This document shows, one piece after another, positions 16,674 to 25,947 of a stretch of DNA of 64,000 nucleotides (position 1 is the first letter of the stretch; the number at the start of each line of letters is the position of its first letter). The notes beneath the pieces were generated by a model. That model did no database searches. It was given only the letters and a program-made list of their open reading frames with translations, and had not been told where the DNA came from. The stretch spans positions 1-64,000 of the forward strand of contig JACQAG010000018.1 in NCBI GenBank assembly GCA_016195085.1, read 5' to 3'. The stretch comes from Pseudomonadota bacterium (lineage in GTDB: Bacteria > Pseudomonadota > Alphaproteobacteria > SHVZ01). The position numbers and the translations under genes were made by a program.

Positions 16674-17516
16674 ATGGCGGTGAAGAATCTTCCGGCGGAC
16701 GACGATCCCATCGGCTTCCTCGAGGAGAAGGCCTGGCGGCTGCGCCGGCACATGCTGGGCATGGCCGCCGGCAAGGGCCAGGGTTACATCGCCCAGGGGC
16801 TCGGCATCGCCGATGCGTTGGCGGCCCTCTATTTCCATGAGCTCCGCCACGATCCGGAGAATCCGCGCTGGCCCGGCCGCGACCGCTTCATCCTGTCGAC
16901 CGGCCATTATTCGATCGCCCTCTGGGCAACCCTCGCCGAGGCCGGGGTCATACCCGCCGACGAGCTCGCGACCTACGGCGCCGATGGCAGCCGGCTCGAG
17001 ATGAGCACGCTCGACTCCACGCCCGGCGTCGAGGTGATCGGCGGCTCCCTCGGTCACGGGCTCGGCCAGGCCGTCGGCATGGCGCTGGGACTCCGGTACC
17101 GGCGCGGCGACCAGCGGGTGTTCGTCGAGCTGTCGGACGGCGAGATGCAGGAGGGCTCCACCTGGGAGGCCGCCATGTCGGCCGCGCATTTCGGGCTCGA
17201 CAATCTGGTGGCGCTCATCGACTGCAACGGCATTCAAGCCGATGGCGCCATCGTCATGAATCTGGAGCCGGTGGCGGCCAAGTGGCGCGCCTTCGGCTGG
17301 GAGACGAGCGAGATCGACGGCAATGCCATGCGCGAGATCGTCAATGCGCTCCACGGCGCCCGCAGCCGCAACCAGCGGCCGAAGGCGATCGTGCTGCGCA
17401 CGCTTCCCGGCAAGGGTGTCGCGACCCTGGAGGCCCGCGAGAAGGCGCATTTCGTCCAGGTCGGCAATGATGAATGGGAAAGGCTCATCGCCGAGCTGGA
17501 GGCCGCCCATGGCTAA
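16674..17516 (+). CDS. Transketolase-like, N-terminal (ThDP-binding) subunit
   Basis: 280 aa, the half-size TktN found in split transketolases. It carries GHGLGQAVGMALG (about 127-139) and the ThDP/Mg motif SDGEMQEGSTWEA followed by IDCNG. The usual GDGE is SDGE here (154-157). It starts 3 nt after the SDR stop and overlaps the C-terminal subunit gene by 8 nt. It forms the active enzyme with the next gene. In this setting it may act on a ketose phosphate or a pathway-specific alpha-keto intermediate. Confidence 0.9.
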   Translation: MAVKNLPADDDPIGFLEEKAWRLRRHMLGMAAGKGQGYIAQGLGIADALAALYFHELRHDPENPRWPGRDRFILSTGHYSIALWATLAEAGVIPADELATYGADGSRLEMSTLDSTPGVEVIGGSLGHGLGQAVGMALGLRYRRGDQRVFVELSDGEMQEGSTWEAAMSAAHFGLDNLVALIDCNGIQADGAIVMNLEPVAAKWRAFGWETSEIDGNAMREIVNALHGARSRNQRPKAIVLRTLPGKGVATLEAREKAHFVQVGNDEWERLIAELEAAHG

Positions 17517-18483
17517 AGCCGGCCGCACGCTCGCCATGGGCGAGAACGAGACGCTCGCAGGCCGCGCCGCCGTCGAGGCGCCCTTCGGCAAGGCGCTGGC
17601 GGAGCTGGGGCGCGAGCGCTCCGACGTGGTGGGTCTCACCGCCGATCTCGGCAAATACACCGACATCCTGCCGTTTCGCGACGCCTTTCCCGACCGCTTC
17701 TTCAATCTCGGCATGGCCGAGCAGAATCTGATCGCGGTCGCCGCCGGCATGGCGAAGACCGGCTGCATGCCCTACTGCACCACCTACGGCGTCTTCGCCA
17801 CCAGGCGGGCCTACGATTTCATCGCCATCGCCTGCGCCCACAGCCGCGCGCCCGTTAGGATCGTGGCCGGGCTGCCGGGCCTGACCACGGGCTATGGCGG
17901 CACGCATCAGGCGATCGAGGATCTGGCGCTGATGCGCATGGTGCCGGGCCTGACGGTGATCGATCCCTGCGATGCGACCGAGATCGGCCAAGCGACCCGG
18001 GCCATCGCCGATGTCGATGGCCCGGTCTATATGCGGCTCCTGCGCGGCCAGGTGCCGGTCGTGCTGGATCCAAGCGCCTATCGCTTCCAGGTCGGCCGCG
18101 CCAGCCTGCTGAGGGATGGCCGCGATATCGGCATCGTCTCGACCGGGTTCATGACCGAGCGCGCGCTGGCAGCGGCAAAGCGCCTCGAAGCCCACGGCAT
18201 TGGTGCCGCCGTGCTGCATGCCTCCACCCTGAAGCCCTTCGACGGCGATGCGGTCGCCGAGCTCGCCCGCCGCGTCGACCGGCTGGTCAGCATCGAGAAC
18301 CACGTCGCCACCGGCGGTCTCGGCAGCCTGGTGGCGGAGCTCGTCGCCGACCGGCGGATCCCGACCAAGCTCACACGGCTCGGGCTCCCCGACCGTTTCA
18401 TCGAATGCGGCTCGGTGCCCTTCCTGCAGGATAAGTACGGCCTCACCGCCGACAGATTGGTCGAGACGATCCGACAGCTTTGA
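17509..18483 (+). CDS. Transketolase-like, C-terminal (pyrimidine-binding) subunit
   Basis: 324 aa. It contains the pyrimidine-binding domain of ThDP enzymes (NLGMAEQNLIAVAAGMAKTG, including the catalytic Glu) and the transketolase C-terminal domain (LHASTLKPFDG, ENHVATGGLGS). ATG 17509 lies in the 8-nt overlap with the N-terminal subunit gene. The split arrangement with short half-proteins is common in catabolic clusters and differs from the single-chain housekeeping enzyme. Confidence 0.9.
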   Translation: MAKAGRTLAMGENETLAGRAAVEAPFGKALAELGRERSDVVGLTADLGKYTDILPFRDAFPDRFFNLGMAEQNLIAVAAGMAKTGCMPYCTTYGVFATRRAYDFIAIACAHSRAPVRIVAGLPGLTTGYGGTHQAIEDLALMRMVPGLTVIDPCDATEIGQATRAIADVDGPVYMRLLRGQVPVVLDPSAYRFQVGRASLLRDGRDIGIVSTGFMTERALAAAKRLEAHGIGAAVLHASTLKPFDGDAVAELARRVDRLVSIENHVATGGLGSLVAELVADRRIPTKLTRLGLPDRFIECGSVPFLQDKYGLTADRLVETIRQL

Positions 18484-18513
18484 CATTGAGCAAGCATCGA
18501 TGATCAACGGGGG

Positions 18514-18616
18514 CCCCCACCCCAACCCTCCCCCGCGGTCGCGGGGGAGGGAGTAAAACGGACGCCACTCCTACCCCCTCCCCCACCGCTTAGGTGGGGG
18601 AGGGTTGGGGTGGGGG
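18514..18616. repeat. Dispersed GC-rich palindromic repeat, copy 3
   Basis: The outer arms CCCCCACCCCAACCCTCCCC and its reverse complement are near-perfect, with two inner hairpins (around CGCGGTCGCG and CCACCGCTTAGGTGG). It lies between the transketolase and the dehydratase genes, within what is probably one transcription unit. Confidence 0.8.
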
Positions 18617-18657
18617 CACCGCGCGAGACCGACATCAGCTCCAAGGGGAATAGCACC

Positions 18658-19869
18658 ATGCCAAGACGCGCTGCCGCGCCGAGACTCGAACCGCCCGCCG
18701 ACATGCCGAAGCGCCGGCTGGCGAAGATCCGGCGCATCGAGACGCATGTCGTCGGCACGAAATGGTGCAACTGGGTGTTTGCGCAGGTCTTTACCAATGA
18801 CGGCCTCGAGGGAATCGGCGAAGGCACCTGCGAATTCCAGCCGAAGGCGGTGGAAGCCGCGATCCGGCAGCTGGCAACGCGCGCGGTCATCGGCAACTCG
18901 GCCTTCGACATCGAGCGCCTGTGGCAGGACATGTTCCGCGGCGAGTTCGCCCGCGGCGGGCCGATCCTGAACAGTGCCATCGGCGCCATCGAGATGGCGA
19001 TGTGGGACATCGTCGGCAAGGCGCTGGGCCGGCCGGTCTACGACCTCTTGGGCGGCCGCGTGCATGAGCGGCTCTCGGCCTATGCCAATGCCTGGTACGG
19101 CACCGGTGCCGGTATCAAGGACATCGCCAAGGCCGCCGCCGCAGTGAAGGGCCGGGGCTATCGCGGGCTCAAATTCGACCCCTTCCTCGATGCCGGCCGC
19201 GATCCCGACTACACGACGATGAAGTACGCGGTCGACGTGGTTGCCGCCGTCCGCGACGCGGTCGGACCGGAGATGGAGCTGATGGTGGACTGCCATGGCC
19301 GCTTCAGCCCGGCTTCCGCCATCCAGATCGCCCAGGCGCTCGAGCCCTATCGCCTCTACTGGTACGAAGAGCCCACCGATCCGGAAAACGTCGCGGCCTT
19401 GGCCAAAATCGGCCGCAGCATCAAGACCCGGCTCGCCACCGGCGAGCGCTGCTACACCAAGTATCATCTGCAGGCGCTGTTGAGAGACTGCGAGGTGGGC
19501 GTGCTGCAGCCCGACATCATCCATGTCGGCGGCATCCTGGAGGCGAAGAAGATCGCCGCCATTGCGGACGCCAGCTACACGCCGGTCTCCTACCACAACC
19601 CGTTCGGGCCGGTGGCGACGGCGGCGGCGATCCAGCTCGACGCCTGCACCACCAACATCATCATGCAGGAGTCGTTCTGCGAATACAGCGCGCACTGGCG
19701 CTTCGATCTGCTCGAGCACGCGCCCAGGCCCCGGGGCGGCCATTACGACATCCCCGATCGACCGGGCCTCGGCGTCGGCCGGTTCAACGTCGAGGCGGCG
19801 CAGGCGCATCCCTTCGACGCCGACGCCTTCCTGCCGATGTGGCGGAAGGGCTGGACACGGAACTTCTGA
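18658..19869 (+). CDS. Mandelate racemase/muconate-lactonizing family sugar-acid dehydratase
   Basis: 403-aa enolase-superfamily enzyme. Metal ligands are D211, E237 and E263. D-C-H at 211-213 and the HNPFGP histidine at 313 match the galactonate/mannonate dehydratase branch rather than mandelate racemase. KFD at 172-174 stands where KxK occurs in racemases. The predicted reaction is dehydration of an aldonate to a 2-keto-3-deoxy acid. ATG 18658 has AAGGGGA upstream, and an earlier in-frame ATG lies at the repeat edge. The TRAP transporter downstream is a plausible uptake route for the acid sugar. Confidence 0.87.
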   Translation: MPRRAAAPRLEPPADMPKRRLAKIRRIETHVVGTKWCNWVFAQVFTNDGLEGIGEGTCEFQPKAVEAAIRQLATRAVIGNSAFDIERLWQDMFRGEFARGGPILNSAIGAIEMAMWDIVGKALGRPVYDLLGGRVHERLSAYANAWYGTGAGIKDIAKAAAAVKGRGYRGLKFDPFLDAGRDPDYTTMKYAVDVVAAVRDAVGPEMELMVDCHGRFSPASAIQIAQALEPYRLYWYEEPTDPENVAALAKIGRSIKTRLATGERCYTKYHLQALLRDCEVGVLQPDIIHVGGILEAKKIAAIADASYTPVSYHNPFGPVATAAAIQLDACTTNIIMQESFCEYSAHWRFDLLEHAPRPRGGHYDIPDRPGLGVGRFNVEAAQAHPFDADAFLPMWRKGWTRNF

Positions 19870-19889
19870 GCGCCCCTTGCCACCCGGCG

Positions 19890-19919
19890 TTGACCCTGTT
19901 TTCCCGGCCCTGATAGAGT
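19890..19919 (+). promoter_or_regulatory. Candidate sigma-70 promoter of the TRAP transporter
   Basis: TTGACC (19890-19895) and TAGAGT (19914-19919) are separated by 18 nt, about 60 nt before the DctP start. This would allow the transporter to be transcribed apart from the upstream enzymes. Confidence 0.5.
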
Positions 19920-19979
19920 GGCGCGCAAGCGTCCTCGAAAGGGCGCATCGATAATCAACACCGCTCCGGGAGGATTCAC

Positions 19980-21011
19980 ATGCTCGCCTCACGCATCATC
20001 CGCGGTCTCGCCATGGCTGTCGGGCTCTTTGCCTTTGGCATGGCGCTCCCCGCCTCGGCCCAGAAGGTCACCATCAAGTTCGCGACCGTGGTGCCCGACG
20101 GGCCGGCCGCCGAGATCCTGGCGATGAAGGCCTTCAAGAGCTACGTCGAGTTCCATTCCGACAAGGCGATCGAGGTGCGCCTGTTCCTGGGCTCGGTCGG
20201 CGGCGAGCGCGAGATCACCGAGCAGGTGAAGCAGGGCACTCTCGAGATGGGCCTCTCCGCCGACGGCGCGGTCGCCGGCTTCTACAAGGAGATCCAGGTC
20301 TTCTCCATCCCCTATCTGTTTCCCTCCGCACCGGTCGCCTGGGCCTTTTTCGATCATCCCTTCGCGCAGAAGCTGGCCGAGGACATGCGGCAGAAGACCG
20401 GCATCCGTACCTTGAGCTTCTCCGAGAACGGCTTCCGCAACCTGACCAACAATGTGCGCCCGATCAAAACGCCGGACGACATGAAGGGCATCAAGATGCG
20501 GACCATGGAAAGCCCGGTGTTCATGACCTTCATGCGCTCGCTGGGTGCAGCACCGACGCCGATCAGCGCCGCCGAGATGGTGCTCGCCTTGAAGCAGGGC
20601 GTGGTCGACGGTCAGGAGAACCCGACCTTGATCATCCACGATTTCGGCATCGCCGACGTGCAGAAATACATGTCGATGGACGAGCACATCTACAGCCTGC
20701 ACCTCGTCATGATCAACGACGAGTTCTACGCCAAGCTGCCCACCGGCTATAGGCAGATCGTCCAGGACGGCGCCCGCGTGCTGCGCGGCGTCTCGGGCAC
20801 GCGCAAGGCGGCCCTCCAAGAGGAGTATGTCGGCAAGATCAAGGCCAAGGGCGTGCAGGTCTACATCACCAGCCCGGAAGAGAAGGAAGCCTTCCGCAAG
20901 GCGAGCCAAGAGCCGGTCCGCAAGTTCATCGAAGAGCAGGTGGGCAAGGAGCTGACCGCCGGCCTCCTGTCGGCGGTCGCCGACGCCAGCAAATCCGTCT
21001 ACGGCTTCTGA
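19980..21011 (+). CDS. TRAP transporter solute-binding protein, DctP family
   Basis: 343 aa. The signal peptide ends near ASA-Q (about residue 28). The mature protein has DctP features: KFATVVPDGPA at the start, and the ligand-contact segment KTPDDMKGIKMRTM with its conserved Arg (about 164-178). GGGAGG lies 7 nt before the ATG. It delivers an organic or sugar acid to the DctQM pair encoded downstream. The nearby dehydratase suggests an aldonate or uronate, which is inferred. Confidence 0.92.
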   Translation: MLASRIIRGLAMAVGLFAFGMALPASAQKVTIKFATVVPDGPAAEILAMKAFKSYVEFHSDKAIEVRLFLGSVGGEREITEQVKQGTLEMGLSADGAVAGFYKEIQVFSIPYLFPSAPVAWAFFDHPFAQKLAEDMRQKTGIRTLSFSENGFRNLTNNVRPIKTPDDMKGIKMRTMESPVFMTFMRSLGAAPTPISAAEMVLALKQGVVDGQENPTLIIHDFGIADVQKYMSMDEHIYSLHLVMINDEFYAKLPTGYRQIVQDGARVLRGVSGTRKAALQEEYVGKIKAKGVQVYITSPEEKEAFRKASQEPVRKFIEEQVGKELTAGLLSAVADASKSVYGF

Positions 21012-21052
21012 GGACGCTGTCGACCCTCGATCACACGTTTTGCTGATCGAAG

Positions 21053-21122
21053 GACCCTCACCCCAACCCTCTCCCGCATTGCGGGAGAGGAAGGGACCCG
21101 CGTCTTCGCGGGAGGGTGAGGG
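21053..21122. repeat. Dispersed GC-rich palindromic repeat, copy 4 (short type)
   Basis: The outer arms GGACCCTCACC and GGGTGAGGG enclose hairpins CTCTCCCGC/GCGGGAGAG and CCCGCG/CGCGGG. The right half is identical over about 31 nt to the right end of the composite copy at 26921-27058. It separates dctP from dctQ. Confidence 0.8.
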
Positions 21123-21140
21123 CCGTCACTGCCATCCGCG

Positions 21141-21656
21141 ATGACCGGAACCGCCTATCGCTTCGCCCTTTGGCTGACCCGCGCCTGCGAGACGATTGCC
21201 GCCGTGCTCGTGCTGCTGGTGGTCGTCTTCAACACCGCGCAGGTGTTCTTCCGCTACGTCGTCGGCGATCCGCTCGGCTGGACCGAGGAGGCGATGCGCT
21301 ACAGCATGGTCTGGGTCGCCTTTCTCGGCTCGAGCGCGCTGGTCTTCCGCGGCGAGCACCCCGCGATCCAGATCGGCCGCGTGGTCAAGTCCCGCGTCCT
21401 TGCCGCTTCCATTCATTACCTCGGGCTCGCCGCCATCGCGAGCTTCAGCGCGATCCTCGTCTGGAAGGGCCTGCCGGTGGCGATCGGCAACCGCAGCCAG
21501 ACCTCGCCAGCAGCGCAAATCCCGATGATCTATCCCTATCTCGCCGTCGGCGTCGGCGGCTCGCTTATGCTGATCAAGGTCGCCTGCCTTCTGGTCTTGC
21601 CGCCCGGCACGTTTGCGGCCTCGGAGAGCGATGTCAGGGCCGGTGACGTGGCATGA
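21141..21656 (+). CDS. TRAP transporter small membrane subunit, DctQ family
   Basis: 171 aa with four hydrophobic helices (about 15-37, 55-70, 88-107 and 128-150). The DctQ signature is present: NTAQVFFRYVVGDPLGWTEE and the following WVAFLGSS. It overlaps dctM by ATGA, as usual for this family. It bridges the binding protein and the large permease. Confidence 0.92.
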   Translation: MTGTAYRFALWLTRACETIAAVLVLLVVVFNTAQVFFRYVVGDPLGWTEEAMRYSMVWVAFLGSSALVFRGEHPAIQIGRVVKSRVLAASIHYLGLAAIASFSAILVWKGLPVAIGNRSQTSPAAQIPMIYPYLAVGVGGSLMLIKVACLLVLPPGTFAASESDVRAGDVA

Positions 21657-22927
21657 TGGCGCTCGGCTTCGCCTTCGCCTCGCTCATGCTCATCGGCGTT
21701 CCCATCGCCTTTGCCATGGGCCTCGCCGGCGCCATCAGCCTCATCGCCCAGGATCTCCGGCTGGTGGCGGTGCCAACCAGGATGTTCACCGGCATCGACA
21801 GCTTCGTGCTGTTGGCGGCCCCCTTCTACATTCTGGCCGGCGAGCTCATGGGCCGCAGCGGCATCACCCAGCGGCTGGTCAAGCTCTCCATGCTGATCAC
21901 CGGCCGGGTCTCCGGCGGTACCGCCTATGGCTGCGTGGTGGCCTCGATCTTCTTCTCCGGCATTTCCGGGACCGCCGTCGGCGATGCGGCAGCACTGGGG
22001 CAAATCTTCATCAAGGAGATGCCGAAGGAAGGCTACACCGTCGAGTATTCCTCGGCCTTGGTGGTGGCGGGCTCGATGATCGGGCCGATCATCCCGCCAT
22101 CGGTGATCATGGTCATCTTCAGCGCCGTCTCCCAAGTCTCCATCATCAGCCTGTTCATCGCCGGCGTGGTGCCCGGACTGCTCCTGGGTCTGGCTCTTGC
22201 CGTCGTCATCTTCCTCCAGAGCCGGTTGGGCAAGGGCTTGCCGCGGTCGAGCTTCTCCATGGAGGGGGAGAAGATCGGCACGGTGATCGTCGAAGGCGCC
22301 ATGGTCCTGACCCTACCGGTGTTCATCGTCGGCGGCTCGGTCTCCGGCGTGTTCACGCCGACCGAGGCGGGCGGCACCGCCGTCCTCTACACCCTCTTGA
22401 TCGGCTGGCTCGCCTTCCGCAAGCTCGATCGCCGGCAGATCTGGGACTCGCTCGTGGTGGCGGCCCGGGTCAGCGCGTCGATCTACCTGATCCTGGCGGC
22501 CTCCGAGGTCATGTCCTACGCGATGACCTTTGCCGGTATCGATATCTGGGTGCGCGGCGTCTCCGACGGGTTCCAAAGCCATCCGGTCGTCTTCCTGCTG
22601 CTGGTGGCGGTGTTTCTCGTCGTCGTCGGCACCTTCCTCGAGCCGGGACCGGCGATCGTCATCTTCGTGCCGCTGTTCATGCCGATCGCCAAGTCGCTCG
22701 GCATCGATCCCATCCAGTTCGCCATGGTGTTCATCCTGACCTTGACCCTCGGCCTGTCGACGCCGCCGGTCGGCCTCTGCCTGTTCGTGGCCGGCAAGAT
22801 CGGCAACGTGCCCATGGGCAGGCTGTTCAAGGCGCTCTTGCCCTTCTTCTTCGCGGAGAAGGCGGTGGTGATCCTGTTATGCCTGGTGCCGGAGCTGTCT
22901 TCGGGCCTGGAGCGGCTGTTCAAGTAG
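21653..22927 (+). CDS. TRAP transporter large permease, DctM family
   Basis: 424 aa, about 11-12 membrane helices. Family segments include PFFILAGELM-like PFYILAGELM, SGISGTAVGDAA, and IGPIIPPSVIM followed by a second PPVG helix near the C-terminus. This completes the DctPQM set, a sodium- or proton-coupled secondary importer. It ends 13 nt before a convergent ABC ATPase gene. Confidence 0.93.
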   Translation: MMALGFAFASLMLIGVPIAFAMGLAGAISLIAQDLRLVAVPTRMFTGIDSFVLLAAPFYILAGELMGRSGITQRLVKLSMLITGRVSGGTAYGCVVASIFFSGISGTAVGDAAALGQIFIKEMPKEGYTVEYSSALVVAGSMIGPIIPPSVIMVIFSAVSQVSIISLFIAGVVPGLLLGLALAVVIFLQSRLGKGLPRSSFSMEGEKIGTVIVEGAMVLTLPVFIVGGSVSGVFTPTEAGGTAVLYTLLIGWLAFRKLDRRQIWDSLVVAARVSASIYLILAASEVMSYAMTFAGIDIWVRGVSDGFQSHPVVFLLLVAVFLVVVGTFLEPGPAIVIFVPLFMPIAKSLGIDPIQFAMVFILTLTLGLSTPPVGLCLFVAGKIGNVPMGRLFKALLPFFFAEKAVVILLCLVPELSSGLERLFK

Positions 22928-22940
22928 CCGGTCGACCGCC

Positions 22941-23912
22941 TCAGCTTCCGTGCAGATGGCAGGCGACGCCGCGCCCCTCGCCCATAGGAGTCCAGGGGGG
23001 ATAGACGCTGCGGCAGATCTCCATCGCCTTGGGACAGCGGGTGTGGAAATGGCAGCCCGAAGGCGGGTTGACGGCGGAGGGCACCTCGCCTTCCAGCGCG
23101 CGCATGGCGACCTTCGCCTTCGGATCGGGGACCGGCGAGGAGTCGCGCAAGAGCTGGGTATAGGGGTGCAGCGGCTCATCGAAGATGCTGGGAATCGGCC
23201 CCTCCTCGACGATGCGGCCGAGATACATGACCGCCATGCGCTGGCAGAAATAGCGCACCACGCCCAGATCGTGCGAGATGAAGAGATAGCTCAAGCCATG
23301 GTCGCGCTGGAGGCGCTGCAGCAAGATGAGGATCTGCGACTGGATGGAGACGTCGAGGGCGGAGACCGGCTCATCGGCCACCACCAGCTCGGGCCCTAAC
23401 GCCAGCGCGCGGGCGATGCCGATGCGCTGGCGCTGGCCTCCGGAGAACTCATGGGGATAGCGCCAGCGCGACTCCGGTGCCAGGCCGACCTCGGCCAGGA
23501 GCGCTTCGACCCGCTCCTCGATCTCCTTGGGCGTGCCGAGCCCATGGACGCGCATGGGCTCGGCCAAGGCTTTGCCGATCATTCGCCTGGGGTTGAGCGA
23601 GGAGTACGGATCCTGGAAGACGATCTGCAGCTTCTGGCGGAGGTAATCGAGCCGGCGCCGCGGTGCCGCCAGCACGTCCTCGCCGTGGAACCTGACGCCG
23701 CCGGAATCCGGCTCGACCAGGCGCAAGACGGCGCGGCCCACCGTCGATTTGCCGCAGCCGGATTCGCCGACGAGCCCGAAGGCCTCCCCGGCGGCAACCG
23801 TGAACGACACCTCGTCCACGGCGCGCACGATGGTCGTCTCGGGATTGGGAAAGCCGCGCTTGCTGGTGAAGAATTTGCGCAGCCGCTCGACTTCGAGCAC
23901 CAGCTCAGGCAT
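22941..23912 (-). CDS. Peptide-type ABC transporter ATPase (OppF/DppF-like)
   Basis: 323 aa. It has Walker A GESGCGKST (about 45-53), signature FSGGQRQRIGIARAL, Walker B VVADEPVSALD, and the C-terminal oligopeptide extension with cysteines in HFHTRCPKAMEICR that typically binds an Fe-S cluster or structural metal. It is the last gene of the minus operon and overlaps OppD by 8 nt. It pairs with the upstream ATPase to drive import of peptides or a similar ligand. Confidence 0.93.
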   Translation of the reverse strand: MPELVLEVERLRKFFTSKRGFPNPETTIVRAVDEVSFTVAAGEAFGLVGESGCGKSTVGRAVLRLVEPDSGGVRFHGEDVLAAPRRRLDYLRQKLQIVFQDPYSSLNPRRMIGKALAEPMRVHGLGTPKEIEERVEALLAEVGLAPESRWRYPHEFSGGQRQRIGIARALALGPELVVADEPVSALDVSIQSQILILLQRLQRDHGLSYLFISHDLGVVRYFCQRMAVMYLGRIVEEGPIPSIFDEPLHPYTQLLRDSSPVPDPKAKVAMRALEGEVPSAVNPPSGCHFHTRCPKAMEICRSVYPPWTPMGEGRGVACHLHGS

Positions 23913-24912
23913 GCGCCGCCTCCGGCACCAACGGTGCCCGCACCCAGCAGCGCGCCGAATGGGCGGCATCGCCGCCGACCGGCGCCAAGACCGGCTCCTC
24001 TCGCGTGCAGATCGGCTGCTTCATGGGGCAGCGGTCCTGGAAGCGGCAGCCCGACGGCATCCGGCTGATCGACGGCACCTGGCCGGGGATCGTCTCGAGG
24101 CCGCCCATGTCGCGGTCGACCCGCGGGATCGAGCGCAAGAGCAGCTCGGTATAGGGATGCGTCGGGCTCTCGAACAAGCTCTCGACGGTGGCCGTCTCCA
24201 CGATCTCGCCCGCATACATGACCGCAACCCGGTCGGCGATGGAGGCGACCACGCCCAAATTGTGGGTGATGAAGATCATCGCCATGCCATAGGCGGATTT
24301 GAGCTCCGCCAGGAGCGAGAGGACCTGCGCCTGGATGGTGACGTCGAGGGCCGTCGTCGGCTCGTCGGCCAAAAGGATCGAGGGTCGGCAGGCAAGCGCA
24401 ATGGCGATCATCACCCGCTGGCGCATGCCGCCGGAGAACTGGTGGGGATATTCATGGAAGCGCCGCTTCGCCGAGGGGATCTTCACCTGCTCCAGGAGAT
24501 CGAGCGCCACCCGGTCGGCCTGCTGGCGGCCCATGTCGCGGTGGTAGCGGAGCGCCTCGGCGATCTGAAAGCCCACATTCAGCACCGGATTGAGCGAGGT
24601 CATCGGCTCCTGGAAGATCATCGCCAACCGATCGCCGCGCAGGCGACGCATCGCCTCATCGGGCATGCCGACCAGCTCTTGCTCCTCGAAGCGGATGCTG
24701 CCCTCGATCCGCCCGGATTCTTCCGGAACCAAGCCCATGATCGACAGCGCCGTCATGCTCTTGCCGCAGCCGGACTCGCCAACGAGGGCCAAGGTCTCGT
24801 CGCGGCCAAGGGTAAAGCTCAGCTGCCGCACGGCCGGGTACCAGCGCCCACCGAGGCGGAAGGAGGTGGTGAGATTCTCGACCGCGAGGATCGGTTGGTT
24901 CACGCCGGACAT
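23905..24912 (-). CDS. Peptide-type ABC transporter ATPase (OppD/DppD-like)
   Basis: 335 aa with Walker A GESGCGKSM, signature FSGGMRQRVMIAIAL, Walker B LLADEPTTALD and the C-terminal CRFQDRCPMKQPIC extension. ATG 24912 was chosen; a longer frame would start inside the GC-rich repeat immediately upstream. It is the OppD-type partner of the next gene. Confidence 0.93.
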   Translation of the reverse strand: MSGVNQPILAVENLTTSFRLGGRWYPAVRQLSFTLGRDETLALVGESGCGKSMTALSIMGLVPEESGRIEGSIRFEEQELVGMPDEAMRRLRGDRLAMIFQEPMTSLNPVLNVGFQIAEALRYHRDMGRQQADRVALDLLEQVKIPSAKRRFHEYPHQFSGGMRQRVMIAIALACRPSILLADEPTTALDVTIQAQVLSLLAELKSAYGMAMIFITHNLGVVASIADRVAVMYAGEIVETATVESLFESPTHPYTELLLRSIPRVDRDMGGLETIPGQVPSISRMPSGCRFQDRCPMKQPICTREEPVLAPVGGDAAHSARCWVRAPLVPEAAHA

Positions 24913-24946
24913 CGGCAATACCCGCTGTCGGCTTTCGGAGCGAATG

Positions 24947-25045
24947 CCCCCACCCCGTCCCTCCCCCGACAGGTCGGGGGAGGGAGCATGAGGACGTTCT
25001 CGCACTCCCTCCTCCAGCTCGACTGGGGGAGGGTCGGGGTGGGGG
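24947..25045. repeat. Dispersed GC-rich palindromic repeat, copy 5 (inside operon)
   Basis: The arms CCCCCACCCCGTCCCTCCCC and the mirrored GGGGAGGGTCGGGGTGGGGG flank inner hairpins CGACAGGTCG and CTCCAGCTCGACTGGGG. It separates oppC from oppD within a same-strand gene set, so it would be part of the polycistronic mRNA. Confidence 0.8.
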
Positions 25046-25071
25046 CATCGATGCGCGAGACTCGCACGGCC

Positions 25072-25947
25072 TCAGACCGCGTCGCGGAGCTTAGGATCGA
25101 TCGCGTCCCGGAGACCGTCGCCAAGCATGTTGAGGGCAAAGACCACGATGAGGATGGCAAGTCCGGGAAACACCGAGAGCCAGGGCGCATCGAGGATGAG
25201 CTCGAATCCTTCGCGGATCATCCCGCCCCAGGTGGCGGTCGGCGGCTTGACGCCAAGCCCGATGAAGCTGAGCGAAGCCTCGATGCGGATGGCGGTGGCG
25301 AGCCAGAGCGAGCCCAAGACCAGGATCTCGGCCATCACGTTGGGAAGGATATGCACGACCATGATGCGCAGATCGGAAAAGCCCAGCGCTCGACAGGCCT
25401 CCACGAAGTCCCGATTCTTGATCACGATCGTGGGTGCCCGCGCCACCCGGGCGAAGGGGGCGATGGCGGTCAAGGCGATGGCGACGATGAGGTTGGTGAC
25501 CGAAGCCCCGAGCATGGCCACCACCATCAGCCCCATGATCAGCGTCGGAAACGACAGGAGCACGTCCATCACCTGCATCACCGCCGCATCGAAGCGCCCG
25601 CCGACATAGCCGGCGAGAATGCCGATGGCGCCGCCGATGAGCATTGCGGCAAGGATGGACACGGTGCCGATGAGCAGCGAGATCCGCGCTCCCCACAGGA
25701 GACGCGAGAGGGTGTCGCGGCCATAGCCATCGGTGCCGAACCAATAGTCGGCGGACGGCCCCTGAATGCGGTCGAGGATGTTCTGGTCGAGCGGGTCGTA
25801 GGGCGAAATCCAGGGCGCCAGGAGTGCGAGCAGAACCACCGCCATGAACACGACGAAGCCGACCCAGGAGGTCTTGTTGACGTTGAAGGCGCGGACGAAT
25901 TCGCCGAAGAGACCGCTCCGAGGGCGTGCGATCGCGGGCGCGGTCAT
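25072..25947 (-). CDS. Peptide-type ABC transporter permease (OppC/DppC-like)
   Basis: 291 aa. The N-terminal segment and first helix are of OppC type, followed by HFGTDGYGRD-like WFGTDGYGRDTLSRLLWGAR and the EAA loop (EACRALGFSDLRIMVVHILPN). About six membrane helices are visible. It starts at ATG 25947 in an ATGA overlap with oppB. It forms the channel with that protein. Confidence 0.93.
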   Translation of the reverse strand: MTAPAIARPRSGLFGEFVRAFNVNKTSWVGFVVFMAVVLLALLAPWISPYDPLDQNILDRIQGPSADYWFGTDGYGRDTLSRLLWGARISLLIGTVSILAAMLIGGAIGILAGYVGGRFDAAVMQVMDVLLSFPTLIMGLMVVAMLGASVTNLIVAIALTAIAPFARVARAPTIVIKNRDFVEACRALGFSDLRIMVVHILPNVMAEILVLGSLWLATAIRIEASLSFIGLGVKPPTATWGGMIREGFELILDAPWLSVFPGLAILIVVFALNMLGDGLRDAIDPKLRDAV

